From Nymphaea colorata (Eukaryota; Streptophyta; Magnoliopsida; Nymphaeales; Nymphaeaceae): 50,374 nucleotides of DNA. Each line of letters opens with the position of its first letter. Position 1 is the first letter of the stretch. Shown piece by piece: positions 34,346 through 46,189 of the stretch. Position numbers and translations under genes: made by a program. The stretch lies in the NCBI RefSeq assembly GCF_008831285.2, contig NW_022204605.1:1-50374 (forward strand). The letters run 5' to 3'. The notes beneath the pieces were generated by a model. That model was not told the origin of the DNA. It searched no databases and saw only the letters and a program-made list of their open reading frames with translations.

Positions 34346-35416
34346 TCACTGAGTTTGCTCCTCCTCATTTTTCTAAAGGTCCCAAATCTTGACCCAATCG
34401 ATCTGCATAGCGCTGTCCTGCTTCTTCCAGGTGGGGAACCACTGCCCCTTGTTGTCGAAAAACTCAGCACTTGGTCTTGTGGATCTGTCCCTCCACGGTT
34501 TGTTGGCCACTCCGTCGGCAAAGTATCCGATGGTTCCTCCCACAGCCACGTTCAGAATCAGGTAAAAGTCTGTATCGAAGGGAGCGCATTTGTTCTTTGA
34601 GAATTGCCAAGGATTCATCCTGCCTGACAGTCCGGAGCGTTCCCAGTAGCTCATCGTGGTATGATTGACGAACAGAACTTTGTTGGTATCATTATCCAAG
34701 TAAGTGTAAATGACCTTATCGTCCCAGTAAAGACCGTACGTGTGGAAATCGTCAGCCAGAGTAGTCCCGTTGATCGTGTACTCAGCACGTGTCTTGTAGA
34801 ACTGGTTGGTGGTCCAATCTGCCCCCCAATGCAGTGTCGATCCAAAAGTTTCAGGCCCTCCTCCATTTTCCCTCGGATATCCCACGTTTCCCCTGCTTTC
34901 CATGATGTCAATCTATCCACTAGCTGGCCAATCCCCATATTCGAAGTACCTTGGCATGAGCCAAATAGCGGGCCACAGCCAATCGCCCTTGGGAAGCTTG
35001 GCCCTCACCTCAATCCTTCCGTAGGTGAAGGTGAAGGACTCAACTGTTGTGAGTTTCCCACTCATGACCGGATTAAGATAGTTGTTGCCGTCGGATTGCC
35101 TCTTGCATCCGTTGTTAAAAGGTGCAGTGCAGAAATCTCCTGGAGTGGCTCCCCAGATCTCGTACTGAGAGTTGTTTCTGACCGCATTTTCTCCTATCTT
35201 TTCGTCTGTGGGAACCGGTTGAATGTAGAGTATGGAATTGTTGGTGTAAGTGGTTGATCTGTTGTTTTGGTATATCTGAAACTCGTTGTTTCCGCCGCCA
35301 GCCATGGTGATATCGTGGCGCCACTTGCGGAAGTCCAGCTTGTCGAACTCGTCGTAGAAGACCAGTTTGGAACTGCACATGGCAAGCAGCAGGAGTGAAA
35401 CTAAAACTGTTTGCAT
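34346..35416 (-). CDS. Secreted GH16 beta-glucanase (laminarinase-like)
   Basis: ATG 35416 to TGA 34346-34348, 357 codons, intronless. Residues 1-16 form a signal peptide (MQTVLVSLLLLAMCSS). The GH16 fold is complete: NNEFQIYQNN, SGKLTT, YGRIEVRAKLPKGDWLWPAIWLMP, the catalytic box GEIDIMES with nucleophile Glu168, Asp170 and acid/base Glu173, then FGSTLHWG, FHTYGLYW, PFDTDFYLILNVAVGG and WVKIWDL. Glu168 is encoded by TAG (34913-34915). The family hydrolyses beta-1,3 or mixed-linked glucans. In a bacterivorous or algivorous ciliate a food-vacuole or secreted digestive role is likely. The frame is flawless, which contrasts with the genes upstream. Confidence 0.94.
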
Positions 35417-35565
35417 TTTTAGGGTAATAAATAATCTATTGGGGAGTATAATCGGGACCAGTTAATAAATTTAGAAATTTCTTTCAACTCGTTCCAAATC
35501 CAAAGACTTAAATTATTTTTTGGAAAGAAAATTTGCTTTAGAGTAAAGTGTATATACATCAATGG

Positions 35566-36255
35566 TCAGAGCATATTTTCCAAGTTTGTTATATCTCCAC
35601 TGCTGACAGGCCTTTCCTCGCTTATCTTGAGGAGAGTCAGCACTGAGCAAGCCACGTCTCTCGTCCTCCATGCCCTATACCTTTCCTCCTTCATGAACTG
35701 TCCCAAAATATTCAGAGCTTCTTATATATTTTGCACCATGTTCAAGGCACGACACCCTTCCCTGATTTCCTTGAGGATCCCTTCTCTCAATTTCTTGAAA
35801 CTGACCGAAGAGCATATAATCCGCTATTTCTATAACAACTGTTTCTTGGAGTAAATCCCACAGAAGGCAGCCAGGTAGCACTCGGGGGCCACGATCACGT
35901 CTTCTCTCAATTTGGAAGCGATGAAGAGGGAAGCACAGCCGGCCAGCTGCAGTTGGGAGGGACTCTCATCGAAGGATTCGAGGTATTGGTCGAGGATGAG
36001 AACGGTGGTGATGAAAGTGATACGGTGGAATTTAAAAGTGGTCAGGCTGAGCTTTTAAAGCCACGCCAACAGTTTGCCCCTCATCTTTGGAGTAACTGCC
36101 TTTTACTTGAACTCTCCAGGACTGCTCTCCCTGCTCGGCCCGTTCAGGGTTTCCCAAGCGTCAAGTAACTTCCTAATCTGGCGAAAGGTTAGTTGCAAAT
36201 TTATACCCTAGGGTTCTTAGTCGGGCTAAGAGTGGCATTCTGAGGTTTAGATCAT
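35566..36255 (-). CDS. Cyclin-fold protein
   Basis: ATG 36255 to TGA 35566-35568, 230 codons, no intron. Residues about 55-130 form a cyclin box: KLLAWLEKL, FKFHRITFITTVLILDQYL, QLQLAGCASLFIASKLRED, as in A/B-type cyclins (D-x-Y-L and ASKxxE-like elements, here SKLRED). A second helical region follows (KKLREGILKEIREGCRALN). A destruction box is not obvious in the short acidic N-terminus. Cyclins activate CDKs; the partner is unknown. The length, 229 aa, is short for a mitotic cyclin and closer to single-box or atypical cyclins. Confidence 0.8.
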
Positions 36256-36352
36256 CCGGTAACAAATTGATTATTCCCAAAATTAATCTATGCGAGTTTA
36301 GGCCCTCATTCCATTAATGTCATCATCATTCTAGTGATTAATCCCGAATAAT

Positions 36353-36694
36353 ATGCAAAATCAAATCCTATACGCCGAAAATTAGGCCTCTAGGGCGGCA
36401 AAAGTGAAGTGGTTTTGATGGATTGCCCCGAAGAGGTAAGCTTTTTGTTGCTTTCCGGTTGGGCCGGGATGAACAAAAAGCTATTTTTGCAAAAAACATC
36501 TTTGGATGATACATTATGAATGGAAAAGGGAAGTAAATGTTGCTTGTGATATTCTGCACGATTTGGAATGGTTTGGGTTTCGAAGATTTGGGAAAGATGA
36601 AGAAAAAGAGCGGTTTAATATTTATTTGTAAGAATAATAAGAAAAAAATAGTTAACTGTAATACTGTTAGAATCCTTAGTTGGGGTATCGCTGA
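36353..36694 (+). CDS. Small hypothetical protein with one short intron
   Basis: ATG 36353 (MQNQILYAENEASRAAK) to TGA 36692-36694. A 25-nt GT-AG intron (36409-36433) leads into KLFVAFRLGRDEQKAIFAKNIF, then IHYEWKREVNVACDILHDLE and a Glu-rich tail. One base is missing between the two parts (near 36510-36518); adding it gives exactly 106 codons. No domain recognised. The minus strand offers a hydrophobic frame over the same region, judged an antisense shadow. Confidence 0.5.
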
Positions 36695-37202
36695 CTTGAG
36701 CAATTAGTTTGCAAATGTATGCTACCTCTGTCGCATATTTTGATGATTTTAAGGATATTATAAATATCAGAAATGATTAGATGGAATGAAGTTTATTGTG
36801 ACTATATAATCTTCTTTTGTACCAAAACAACCTTCATTTATATCTTTTATTTTTCAATTTGATGATAAATTTTAGCACCAATCATCACAACCAAAGACAT
36901 TTACTTGAAAAAGCTTCAAAATCTAGTTGTATTGCGGGTATTCCTGGGATTATAAGCCATTTACTATGCAAATAGATGATTATAATTGATAAGTTATGAA
37001 ATTTGACTAAATCTTCGATCTAACTCCCTAACAAAAGATTGATTTAGCAATCAAATACGCGTACCGATCATAAAACAATGAATATAAACTACAATTAAAG
37101 CATGCTTTTAATCAACGATCTATTTCTAGTGAATATGCCAGCAGATACAGAAATTAATACTTCAGATAATGCTTCAGATTATTAATCGATCGAATAAAAG
37201 AA
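36695..37202. other. AT-rich intergenic spacer
   Basis: About 500 bp upstream of an LRR gene. TGA-rich in all frames except a short run from ATG 37136 (MPADTEINTSDNASDYES) that ends at TGA 37205 overlapping the LRR start and could be a leader exon. No recognisable signal. Confidence 0.4.
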
Positions 37203-38154
37203 ATGAAGGTTAAGCTAGTCTCATTTTTTTTGAGTAATGATGATAGGACATAGACTATTGTCAAATAGGAGATGAAAACTGTGAACACTTTAACCACTAA
37301 GTATTTTCCAATCTGTAAACACTAAGTATGCGTAAATATGAAGTGATAAAGGATCCAATTAAATAACCTAAAATGGCTGCACTATACTTTCTAAAGTTCA
37401 ATTGAGCAACTTGAAGTATATTGATTTAGGCAATATTTGTAATATTTAGGTTCTAATCCATTTAGCCACGAAGGATTCAAAACACTTTGCCAAGCGAAAT
37501 GGCTGAAGACGATCTAAATTATGAAGCTAGGATCCAAAACGGGTTTTGCTAATGGAATTTTTTGGCTGGAGGGTGAAAAAATGCCTCATTTGAAATAACT
37601 AGACCTTGGTAATTGCAAATCTATATAAGCAAGCAATTTTATATCAGCTGCAGGAATTAGATATCTAAGAAGGGCAAAGCTACGACATTTATAATGCCTG
37701 ATACTAGCAGACAATTATATTAAGGATGATGGGTGTGAGATACTCTCAAATAAAGAGATCCCTGTGGAATTATCTAAATTATAAAGACTTTTCTTGCGTT
37801 TTAAAAGACTAATATAGGCGATAACGGTATCGGCCATAATGGAGCTAAATATTTATCCAAAGCAAATTGGCCACATCTAAAGGATCTTAGCCTTTCGGAG
37901 AACAGCATTGGAGATTATGGATGCAAACATATCAGACATGCAAAGTGGAGAAAGCTTTAAAGACTATATCTAAGTATTAATCTGGTGATGAAGGGTCGAC
38001 TGAATTTGGAGATGGAGGGCTGGCTTGGATTGCCAAAGCAAATTGGCCGAATTTAATTATTTTAGATATAAGTACAGCTTTGAATATTTAGGCGAAAACT
38101 TGTATTCGTCAGGCAGAAAAGCTTTTACATTATTTATCTACTTCCAACAGCTGA
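37203..38154 (+). CDS. Leucine-rich repeat protein (RNase-inhibitor type)
   Basis: ATG 37203 (MKVKLVSFFLSNDDR) with several short frame changes, ending at TGA 38152-38154. At least six LRRs of the long, ribonuclease-inhibitor-like type are readable: LSNLKYIDLG, FKTLCQAKWLKTI, MPHLKELDLGNCKSI, LRHLECLILADNYIKDDGCE, WPHLKDLSLSENSIGDYGC, GLAWIAKANWPNLIILDIS. The splice between IDLG and SNPFSHEG fits a 20-nt intron 37430-37449 that begins with GC rather than GT. LRR solenoids mediate protein binding; the partner is unknown. The first exon junctions are not fully resolved. Confidence 0.6.
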
Positions 38155-38526
38155 AATAGTTATGGTTAAGACATTAAAGTAAAAAGCCGATAGCGTAAGT
38201 TTGCAAACACCTTATCAAATGCCGTTTCCCAAAAGCGGTTTACATAAATTGGGAAGCACCGTAGCATGGCAATACTCTTGATTGGGGAGATTAGTTCGAT
38301 AATGCCTTCCGGTAGTAATGATAGTATGATAAATAATTGGAAAATCTGAATGTCTTACATGGATAACCTATTTTTTATGCTACCTCTGGGTAGAGATGAA
38401 TGGAGTGCTTATTATCTCCCATTTAACAAGGAAAATATGATAGTCAATTATATCTTTTTCTTTTTTAGGACAAAATGAACTGCTAGGATAACAGATAATA
38501 ACTGAAGAGCAAGTTTTTCATAGCAT
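38155..38526. other. Spacer, possibly remnants of LRR coding sequence
   Basis: About 370 bp between the LRR stop and the next start. Short Leu/Asn-rich readings are interrupted by TGA and no intron chain was found, so the LRR gene could extend here. Nothing else is visible. Confidence 0.35.
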
Positions 38527-41500
38527 ATGAGAATCAAAGTGCCACTGCTTCACTCCGATAGACAAGAATCTAAGAGGCCATTCTGCAATATCAAATTTTA
38601 TATAAATACCTCTATTGTTTTAATCCCATGATATTGCAAGAAGACTCATATTTTCCTTGCATCTCAGATTGAACAATCATTCTTTGATTTGAATTATCAG
38701 AGCAAAGATGGAGCAGTCAAACTCAAGGGTAAAAATGGGAAAACTTAGTACTATTTCAGAAAGAGGGACTACCTGAAGATCAGGAACTGGTACGAGATGA
38801 CGAAGAACAACTACGTCCCCGAGGATACTCAACCAGCGAAGAAGCTGGAGAAGTGCAGAGAGTGGCACTTCAAGTTCCAGTTCTCAGAGATAGAACTGAC
38901 TGAGGAATACGCGCATGCCAACCTCAAGAACATAGCCAGCGTCAAACAGATTGTGCTGCTCACCAGCATCTTCCAGCGATCGAGTGGCTGTGTGGTAGCC
39001 TATGGAAGGGAACTCAACCGCGAAGGCGAGTTCATACTCAACTCGTACAGCATAAGGCTGAAGGAGGAAGTTGTGCTGTATTTCTACATTGAGGATGTGA
39101 CGCCAAGAGACTATTAGTTCTGTCTTGATCTGCAGCTAATCACTAAGGACGGAGATTTCCTCAAGCTCGCCTCCTGCCGCTACTCTCTCAACCAGAGCAA
39201 AGACACAATCAAGAACAAGTTTCTTTTATCAACTCACCACCAGCAGCAATTCGATATTGACTAAGTCCAGACAAACAAGTCAAAGCCAACCAAGAAGGAG
39301 CCGGAAAAGGTATTATTCGATGTGGGTTTTATTGAAATATAGCAAGAATTGTAGTAGATAAAGGACATTAGCAGGTACCTTCCACAGCTGAAGATCATCG
39401 ACCAGTAAAGCAAATTGCCTCCATCCGTCAATTTCAACATCAAAAAGAAGAAGGAACAAATGGTCATTGAACCGCCCTACAAGATCACCCTGGAAGCCCT
39501 GCTCATCAAGATCAACAACCCACCAGAACTGAAGAAACAAATCCTCTCCAACAATCCCTTCACGATGAGCCACAAATAGCTGGTTGATCTAGAGATAAAG
39601 GAGTACACGATTACCTTGGATATGCATAATGGATGGAAGTTCATGAACCAGAATAAGAATGTACTGCTAATGGAACTTGTCGTTTAGAATGAACAGGATA
39701 TATACATCTCTTCCAAACAGACGGAGAAGCTGAATCTTAGCTACTATGACCATGAAGCCACCCTATTCATCATTATCCTGGCCTGCAAGGTATAGTTTCG
39801 CATCAAGGGAAACACATAGAAAAGGACTAGAGAGTTTATCATTGGCTGGCTGCCCTTGCCAGTCGATTTAGCTCTAAAATAAAACAAAATCGATATGTTC
39901 TTCGTGAATGACCATCCCTTTCCCGCTACTCTATTGCCTCAGCTGACTGTACCGTCCACTTTTACTGCCAACTTCATCCATCCTCTCTTCCAGAAATACA
40001 AGCCGAGACAAGACGACAGAAGAGTGTTGATGAATGATCTGCCGATCGGCCAAAGCGAGGCAAACTAACCCAACAAAGTGATCAAAATAGTCAATAGCAA
40101 GAAACTAGGCACCGAAATGGCATCTTCAGCGGAAATGGCATAGAGGGAGGAGCAAATCGATGCCGAAATATAGAACATGCGCAACATCATCTTGCAAAGT
40201 AAGAATAATTATACGTAGATTAGCAATAATACCAGAGGAATCGGTTGGCTGTCATTACAGGGCGGACTGACAAGGGCGAGGAAAAATTAAACTAGCCATG
40301 CCAGTTAATTATGGAGTAATGTGTTGGCAGAGTTCTAAAGATCAAGATATAGCTAAGATCTTTAATACCAGAGACATAAGTTCCTTCTCTTTATTTCCTC
40401 CCGCGAAGGCTAGTTGGAAATATGTACTTTTTGAGGTAGTAGTATGGCTTTAAGTGCCACATTAACTAAAATCAAGTAAAATATCATATTCCTGTAAGTC
40501 TCAACTGCAACAAATCCTCATTTTCATTCAAGACCAATATTGAATCAGTCCAGTAATTCGATGCCCTCGTTAATTCTCGGTTAGTCCTCACTCTTCACGA
40601 ATAAAATAGTTCCATCATGTACTGCAAAGGAGTCATCAGCATAGTCTAGCTCCTTGGATAGTTGAAGGCTGAAAACGTAGCATATCTAAAGCTCAACACA
40701 TGGACACAATAAGGCTAGAGGTGCTTCGGGACTCTCCTTGTAAACTCTTGCTATGAGCTTGAGAAGGTAAAGTAAAACTATCGAAAAGTGGAAGAGTTTT
40801 AATTATAAAAAGAGATCCAGCGATTGCCGATGCAGTAGAGATTGAAGATGCGAATAGGCAACTTCAAAGGGGACAATTAGATAAAAAGCCAGGCAGTTTC
40901 GATGCTGAAACAGAAGAGACATATATAATTTGTCAGCAATGTCGTTTAGAGTGAGCTGATGAGTGACGGATAGATGTTCTACCAGTTGGGCTTTGACTCC
41001 TTCTACCTTCTCGCCTTCACCAACGAGGATAAGTCAGAAAACAACATATTCACCTTCCATCTTAGTTGTCCCTACGCGTAGCTAGTCACTAATGAGCAAG
41101 ATTTTCGCAATATCGTTGCTTCGCTCAACGTTTAGCTGCAAAACTATAAGGCCATGCAGTTCATCATCAAGGACCGCACATAGTCTTACTACCAGACCAC
41201 TCTTCAATTCAATCAGTCCATCGGATTGCTGATCAAGCTTAATGTTAATTAATTGAAGCCGGGCTTTTCCCTGAAAAAGATAGAATTGATTATAAAAAGA
41301 AACACCTTGGAGGCTAAGAGATTCGTGCTCAAGTGTACCTACAAGTAGCCGCTTATTTGGGATGCCTTTTAATCTCACGATCTTGTGCAAAACCAGGATA
41401 ACAGTGAGATGAGGGTGCAGGTGATTGATGAGGTGAGTTCAAGATATAAGGATATAGCCATCTTAAACTAAAGCATCAAGTACGACTACCGCAGCAAAGA

Positions 41501-42182
41501 GATAGTGTTTAGCAAACGAGGATTGTCCGCCTATAATTTGCTCTGCATCGCCACTCCAAATTACTCAAAAGTGAAGAAGACTATTTTGATTAAGGCGATG
41601 CTATGGCCTGGGGTAAGCACATAGATACTGGCAGGACAGCAAGTAAAGCCAATCATCGATTTCTAAAATAAACATCCAATTCAAATCATCCGCAGCGAAT
41701 CAAAAGAAGTTCATATTCCGTCATAGGTACGCTTCAACATCCCTTCAGCACTGCCTGTGGAAAGCATATATATTCAGTTCTTAAGACCAGTAAGAAACCA
41801 TCCAATTTTAATCACAACTCACGATCTATCCGGTCAAAGACTATGGAGTTATCTTGTTAAAGTGACTGCCAAGCTCTCTTCCAATTCCCAAAGAGTAGAA
41901 CTGAGCTAGACTGAAAATGTTTCATTCTCAATCCAATGTGAAAACCCATATGCCTGTAAGGCGAAGTTCACCTTATTCTGTTCTTCATCGTCCTTAAAAC
42001 TCTCATAGAATGAGGTGGAAATCGGAAAGTACGAGTTTAAGAGCATCGTTGCGCGAATGAACTAATGGAACAGCATGGAGCCTGCAGTCTATATCTTCAT
42101 GATCGACCAACGCGGGAACATAATCCAGACCACCTCGGTTGTGATCGCTCCCAAGGAGTCGATCATCTACCAAAAGGTATGA
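38527..42182 (+). CDS. NPHP4: Nephrocystin-4-like ciliary transition-zone protein
   Basis: ATG 38527 to TGA 42180-42182. Introns 38617-38640 (24 nt) and 40332-40357 (26 nt) leave exactly 1,202 codons. The protein is long, without membrane segments. It has a beta-rich N-terminal part (REWHFKFQFSEIEL, VVLYFYIEDVTPRDY), a central linker with a charged helix (IDAEIENMRNIILQ), and a C-terminal series of MSP/Ig-like beta domains ending NPYACKAKFTLFC...VYIFMIDQRGN. Length, domain layout and the last MSP-like domain resemble nephrocystin-4, which sits in the ciliary transition zone with NPHP1 and RPGRIP1L. The assignment rests on my reading of domain layout and short matches; other beta-domain ciliary proteins are an alternative. 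Only 45 bp separate it from the next gene. Confidence 0.6.
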
Positions 42183-42227
42183 TTTGAAACCATCTCCATC
42201 GCATTTCTTTGATAATAATATATTGCT

Positions 42228-45200
42228 ATGATCAAATTGATTGAAAATTTACAACAATCCCCAGAGGCACTGCAACAACTGGTTAAGGACAACCTCAATA
42301 ACAATACCATCGCTGAGTTCATCTCCGCTCCTGAGTTTCTTGCAAAGGCAAACCTGAATTTGGAACGGCTTGATGAAGTTCCCTTCTTTGTCAAGTATGT
42401 CTTCAGGATTGTAAGACAGCCATAGCCTGCATAGATTGCCATTTTAAACGAATATGTATAGAGCTAGCATGAGGAGAGTATCAAGCAACTGGTGGAATGC
42501 CTGCTTTAGGCTATTTCTAAGGATCATAAGATAAGCTTGGATGAGTATCTTGACCATCTGTATGCAAGCATCAAAAAAGGAGAAGAGAAATAAACTAAGG
42601 CAATCCTTCAAGAGTGCTTATAGCAGAAATTCAAACCTTGCTTATAACTGCTGTCGTTTGTGTAGAGAATAGCAGAGAATAATAATTGGCGAAATGAACA
42701 GTATAAACTCAAGCTTTTGGGACTACTAGATTCTTCATTCGCAAGCCTTACCTTATTTCCAGACCAGTCCTAATTATACATACTTATCTTGGCTAGCCTA
42801 TTAATAAAGACTTTACAATCTCCATTGGATGACTTCTCTTTGTTAATAGTTGTCATGGAATTGTCCTCCAAGCATCCTTTATTTATTCGCAAGATCATCA
42901 ACAGCTGGCAGAAACAAACATAAAGGCAAATCCCAAGCCATATTACTAGTAATGCCATTTTTAAATATTTCACTTGTCTGTTTGATCATTAAATTTACTT
43001 CAAAGAAGATTCCTCGAAGCTGCTTGATATTGTGACTGTAAGTGAGGCGATTTACAGCCTAATAAAGGAAGACTTTGCCTTTGAAGAGCTTGGATGGATT
43101 GCAGTTTTCTCGATTTCAAAGTGGATAAATTTGGACATCTCAGAATAGTCCCTCTATAAGTGCATTGCCTTTTTGAGAGAGAATGACTTTTAGAGAAGCG
43201 ATATCATCAGTGAAATCATTGTCTTCAACGTCGGCAGAGTAATGAACCAGTCACCTTTCAAAATGCTTCCTATCTTTGAATTAATCTTTTCCACTCTTAC
43301 CCCAAAAGAAATGAAATACTTAACGTTCAAATTGGACCAAACTCTTCACGCATCTGTGAAATAAAGTATAATCATTGCTGCAATTGAAAGCAAATCCTAA
43401 AATCTAACCACTTTGGCTCTTTACTTCAGCCAAACCACAACTCTACCAGCCTAAGCAATAGAATAGATAGCCGAATTTAAGAGGCTAGACTTGGAGAGAT
43501 GGGGCGATATCATCGATTAGATCGAACGCTCAAGATACAACTCTCTATAAAAGTCAATTAAAACCTTTAAAGACTGGTCCCGATTTTTGTTTTGTGAAGA
43601 GCTAAGATGTTACAAACTTAAGTCAAAGATAGGCCTTGCTTGCATCGTGAGATTTTTCAAGGACTTATTCACTAACGATTATTTTGCTGAAGAGTTTTGG
43701 ATCAACGAGTAAAAGATAGGCAATATGATGCTAACAAGCTAAAAATTTGAGGAAAAGTTAGACATAATTTTCGACTTTTTGGAATATGAAAAGATTGTGA
43801 ATCTGAGTGGAGTAATGCTCTTGACCGAAGTTTTGCGTTAGCGAGCGAAGATAGGGTTTGCATTCAATTAAAAATAGGTCGGCTTTTTGGGAATTTACAT
43901 TCACCATTGTCTTAAGCTGCTCAAGTCTTAAGTTTTTATTTCCAATATCACCATCATCCTTGACTTCTTACTTTTGGCCAGCTAGCTAGCACTAAGCAAC
44001 CATATTACAGCTGCAATTCTAGCATATTTCAAAGTTTAGACTCTCAAAATAGACATAAAATCAAACTCTTACACTAGGATTATGTATATGACTTAAGCTG
44101 TTATTCTTAATTTGCTTCACAAAGAGAATGAATCATCCCAATTGAGTGATTACAGTCCCAATCTTTGCTTTTACAGAACAAAGGAAGAGTTTTCAGAAGG
44201 TCCAAGAGAAAATAGGCTGAAAATAGCTAAGCTTTACCATAGATATAGCATACAAATCAACGATAAATATCAATTCAAGGAACTCCTTACTTACAAGGAA
44301 GCAAGAAGAATCATTCTTGCCTAATCCCAACCGCACAACTTGATGGCAAATATAGACAGAATAAGTGAAGTATTCGAGTTCCATTGTCCTCTTTACAATG
44401 GCTAAATCGTGGTCCTAACCCATCTTGCCCACTCACCCTAGGAAAATTATTACTTTAGAAACCATTTCTGCCCATTTATCTACCATGAATACGTGAAGCT
44501 ATATGCCCTAGCAGCTGAAAAGAGTGCCGATGAGGATGTTCATTAGTCTATATTCAAGTGCGCAATTCATTTGCTGTAACAAGTATTAAACGGAGACACC
44601 TTCAGCCATGGGCATAAATTCTACAAATCATTAAACAAGAGCCAGCTTATCTACGCCTTGCTAACGAATAAAAACTTATAATTCTTTAATAATGCCCAAT
44701 TGCAGAAGATAATCTCAATTTGTCTCGAAATTGTCGAGAAGGACAACTATCCATTACTCAGGCAATACATTTCAGTTTCCTTCTGCAGGGCATATCTCAT
44801 AATGGTCAAGCGAAACCCTGAAGGAACAATTCGGAAAGAATTGATATAGAAAATGAGAGTCAATATCAACATAGGCGTGCCTATTGCACTCATACTGGGA
44901 TATGAGTTGATCTAGACTTGCAGATCTGGCAAGAAAGGAAGTGCATATGCTTAGATCTATAGCATTCATTAATTGCTGGTGAAGTTCATATCTTGCCATA
45001 CCGCCTACCTACGTGCCATCTGCCAATACTATCTCTACCTATATCTTGATATCACTGAAACCAATGATCAGTTCCTCAATAACTTGAAACTCTTCTGGAG
45101 GGAAGACAAAGATTCGCAGAAGATATTGACCAACGTTTCCATGGTAATCTAAGGCTTCAAAGAAGGAGTACAACAACAGTGTGATTTCCTTGGCTTTTAG

Positions 45201-46133
45201 AGGGTGTAAGAATACCCCACAAACAGGCTAAAAATGGAATTCTACGGAAGCACTGCTAAATTCTATTCGTAATTTATCTTGAATGAATTTTTAGATCAGG
45301 ACTTCTCCTCAAAAGAAATGTTTTACGCCATCAACGAAGCAGCAACTGAGAGATATGAATAACTAAAATCAAATTACTTACTTTAGCTGGAGAGGTTCTA
45401 ATCTAGCTAGCCTGAAAGGACAGCCAAGAGCAACATGAAGAAGGTGATGAAAGAGGAAAAAATAGATGTAGCAAAAAAGGATAAACTTGATCCTGCCAAA
45501 AAGGAAAAACCGAAAAAGGAAGACAAGCACAAGAAAGGAAAGAATAAATAAAAAGCTGTAGAGCCTCCAAAAGAGATCAACAAATAACCTGAGTTGAAAG
45601 ACTATCCCCACTTCAAATTATAGTCCAAGTACCACATGCTATCCTCAAAAGAGTAGCTTTCTGGCTGGTATCGTCGTAAGTTAGATCCAAAGATCATTGT
45701 TATCGCCACTCTCCTATAAAAGGTTCACAATTTCGGCCACATCTTACGCACTCTTCACCGGAACAATGCTATGCTCGTTGTCCCTTCAATCCAGCCTCTG
45801 CTTCACCCCTAGTGTAAGTAGCTGGTACCATCTGATTGCGACGTGCAGATAGTAGAGATCAGGCATCGGGATCTCCACAAGTTCATCACTCTGATGAAAA
45901 GCTTAGGCTATCCGCTGGTGGCACTCGAGCAGTGTTCTCGTTCAGTTATGGTCGAATAGGCCAAGTTCCCTGAGAAGTTCATGATGCTGCTTGGAAACTA
46001 GCGCATCGGCGCTCCTTCAGCCTTGCTGAACGAAGGAGATTTGCTGGTTTAGATTCCTCAAATCGGCAAAATCCGAAGCTTGAATGTGCATGTGAGCATG
46101 GTCATCTGCCTGTGGTAGTTCCTCAACAAGTGA
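42228..46133 (+). CDS. TRM3: tRNA (guanosine-18-2'-O)-methyltransferase, Trm3/TARBP1 family
   Basis: ATG 42228 to TGA 46131-46133: one uninterrupted frame of 1,302 codons, no introns, with dozens of TAA/TAG codons. Residues 1 to about 1,050 form a long helical (HEAT/ARM-like) region, then a Lys-rich linker (about 1,080-1,120). The C-terminal SpoU/SPOUT domain has IVIATLLEKVHNFGHILRT (motif 1), FMMLLGN-E-RIGAPSALL (motif 2, Glu1258 encoded by TAG at 45999-46001) and V-E-IPQIGKIRSLNVHVSM (motif 3), ending LW-E-FLNK. The enzyme methylates the 2'-OH of G18 in the tRNA D-loop using SAM. Yeast Trm3 and human TARBP1 have about 1,440-1,620 residues, so 1,301 is slightly short. The intactness of this gene is the best internal control for sequence quality. 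Confidence 0.92.
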
Positions 46134-46189
46134 TAGTGTATATTGATTCAATGCTGTATGTATTATTATTATACTTTAAAAGAGAATAT

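Noticed and set aside
36368-36703. Minus-strand hydrophobic ORF of about 110 codons
   Set aside because: The plus strand encodes a better composed product with a 25-nt intron over the same bases; hydrophobic antisense of Lys/Glu codons is expected.
34346-46133. UAR = Gln (code of Tetrahymena, Paramecium and Oxytricha)
   Set aside because: Gln would remove the GH16 nucleophile, the EF-hand Glu12 and the SPOUT LGNER Glu. C4A2 telomeres alone do not distinguish the groups.
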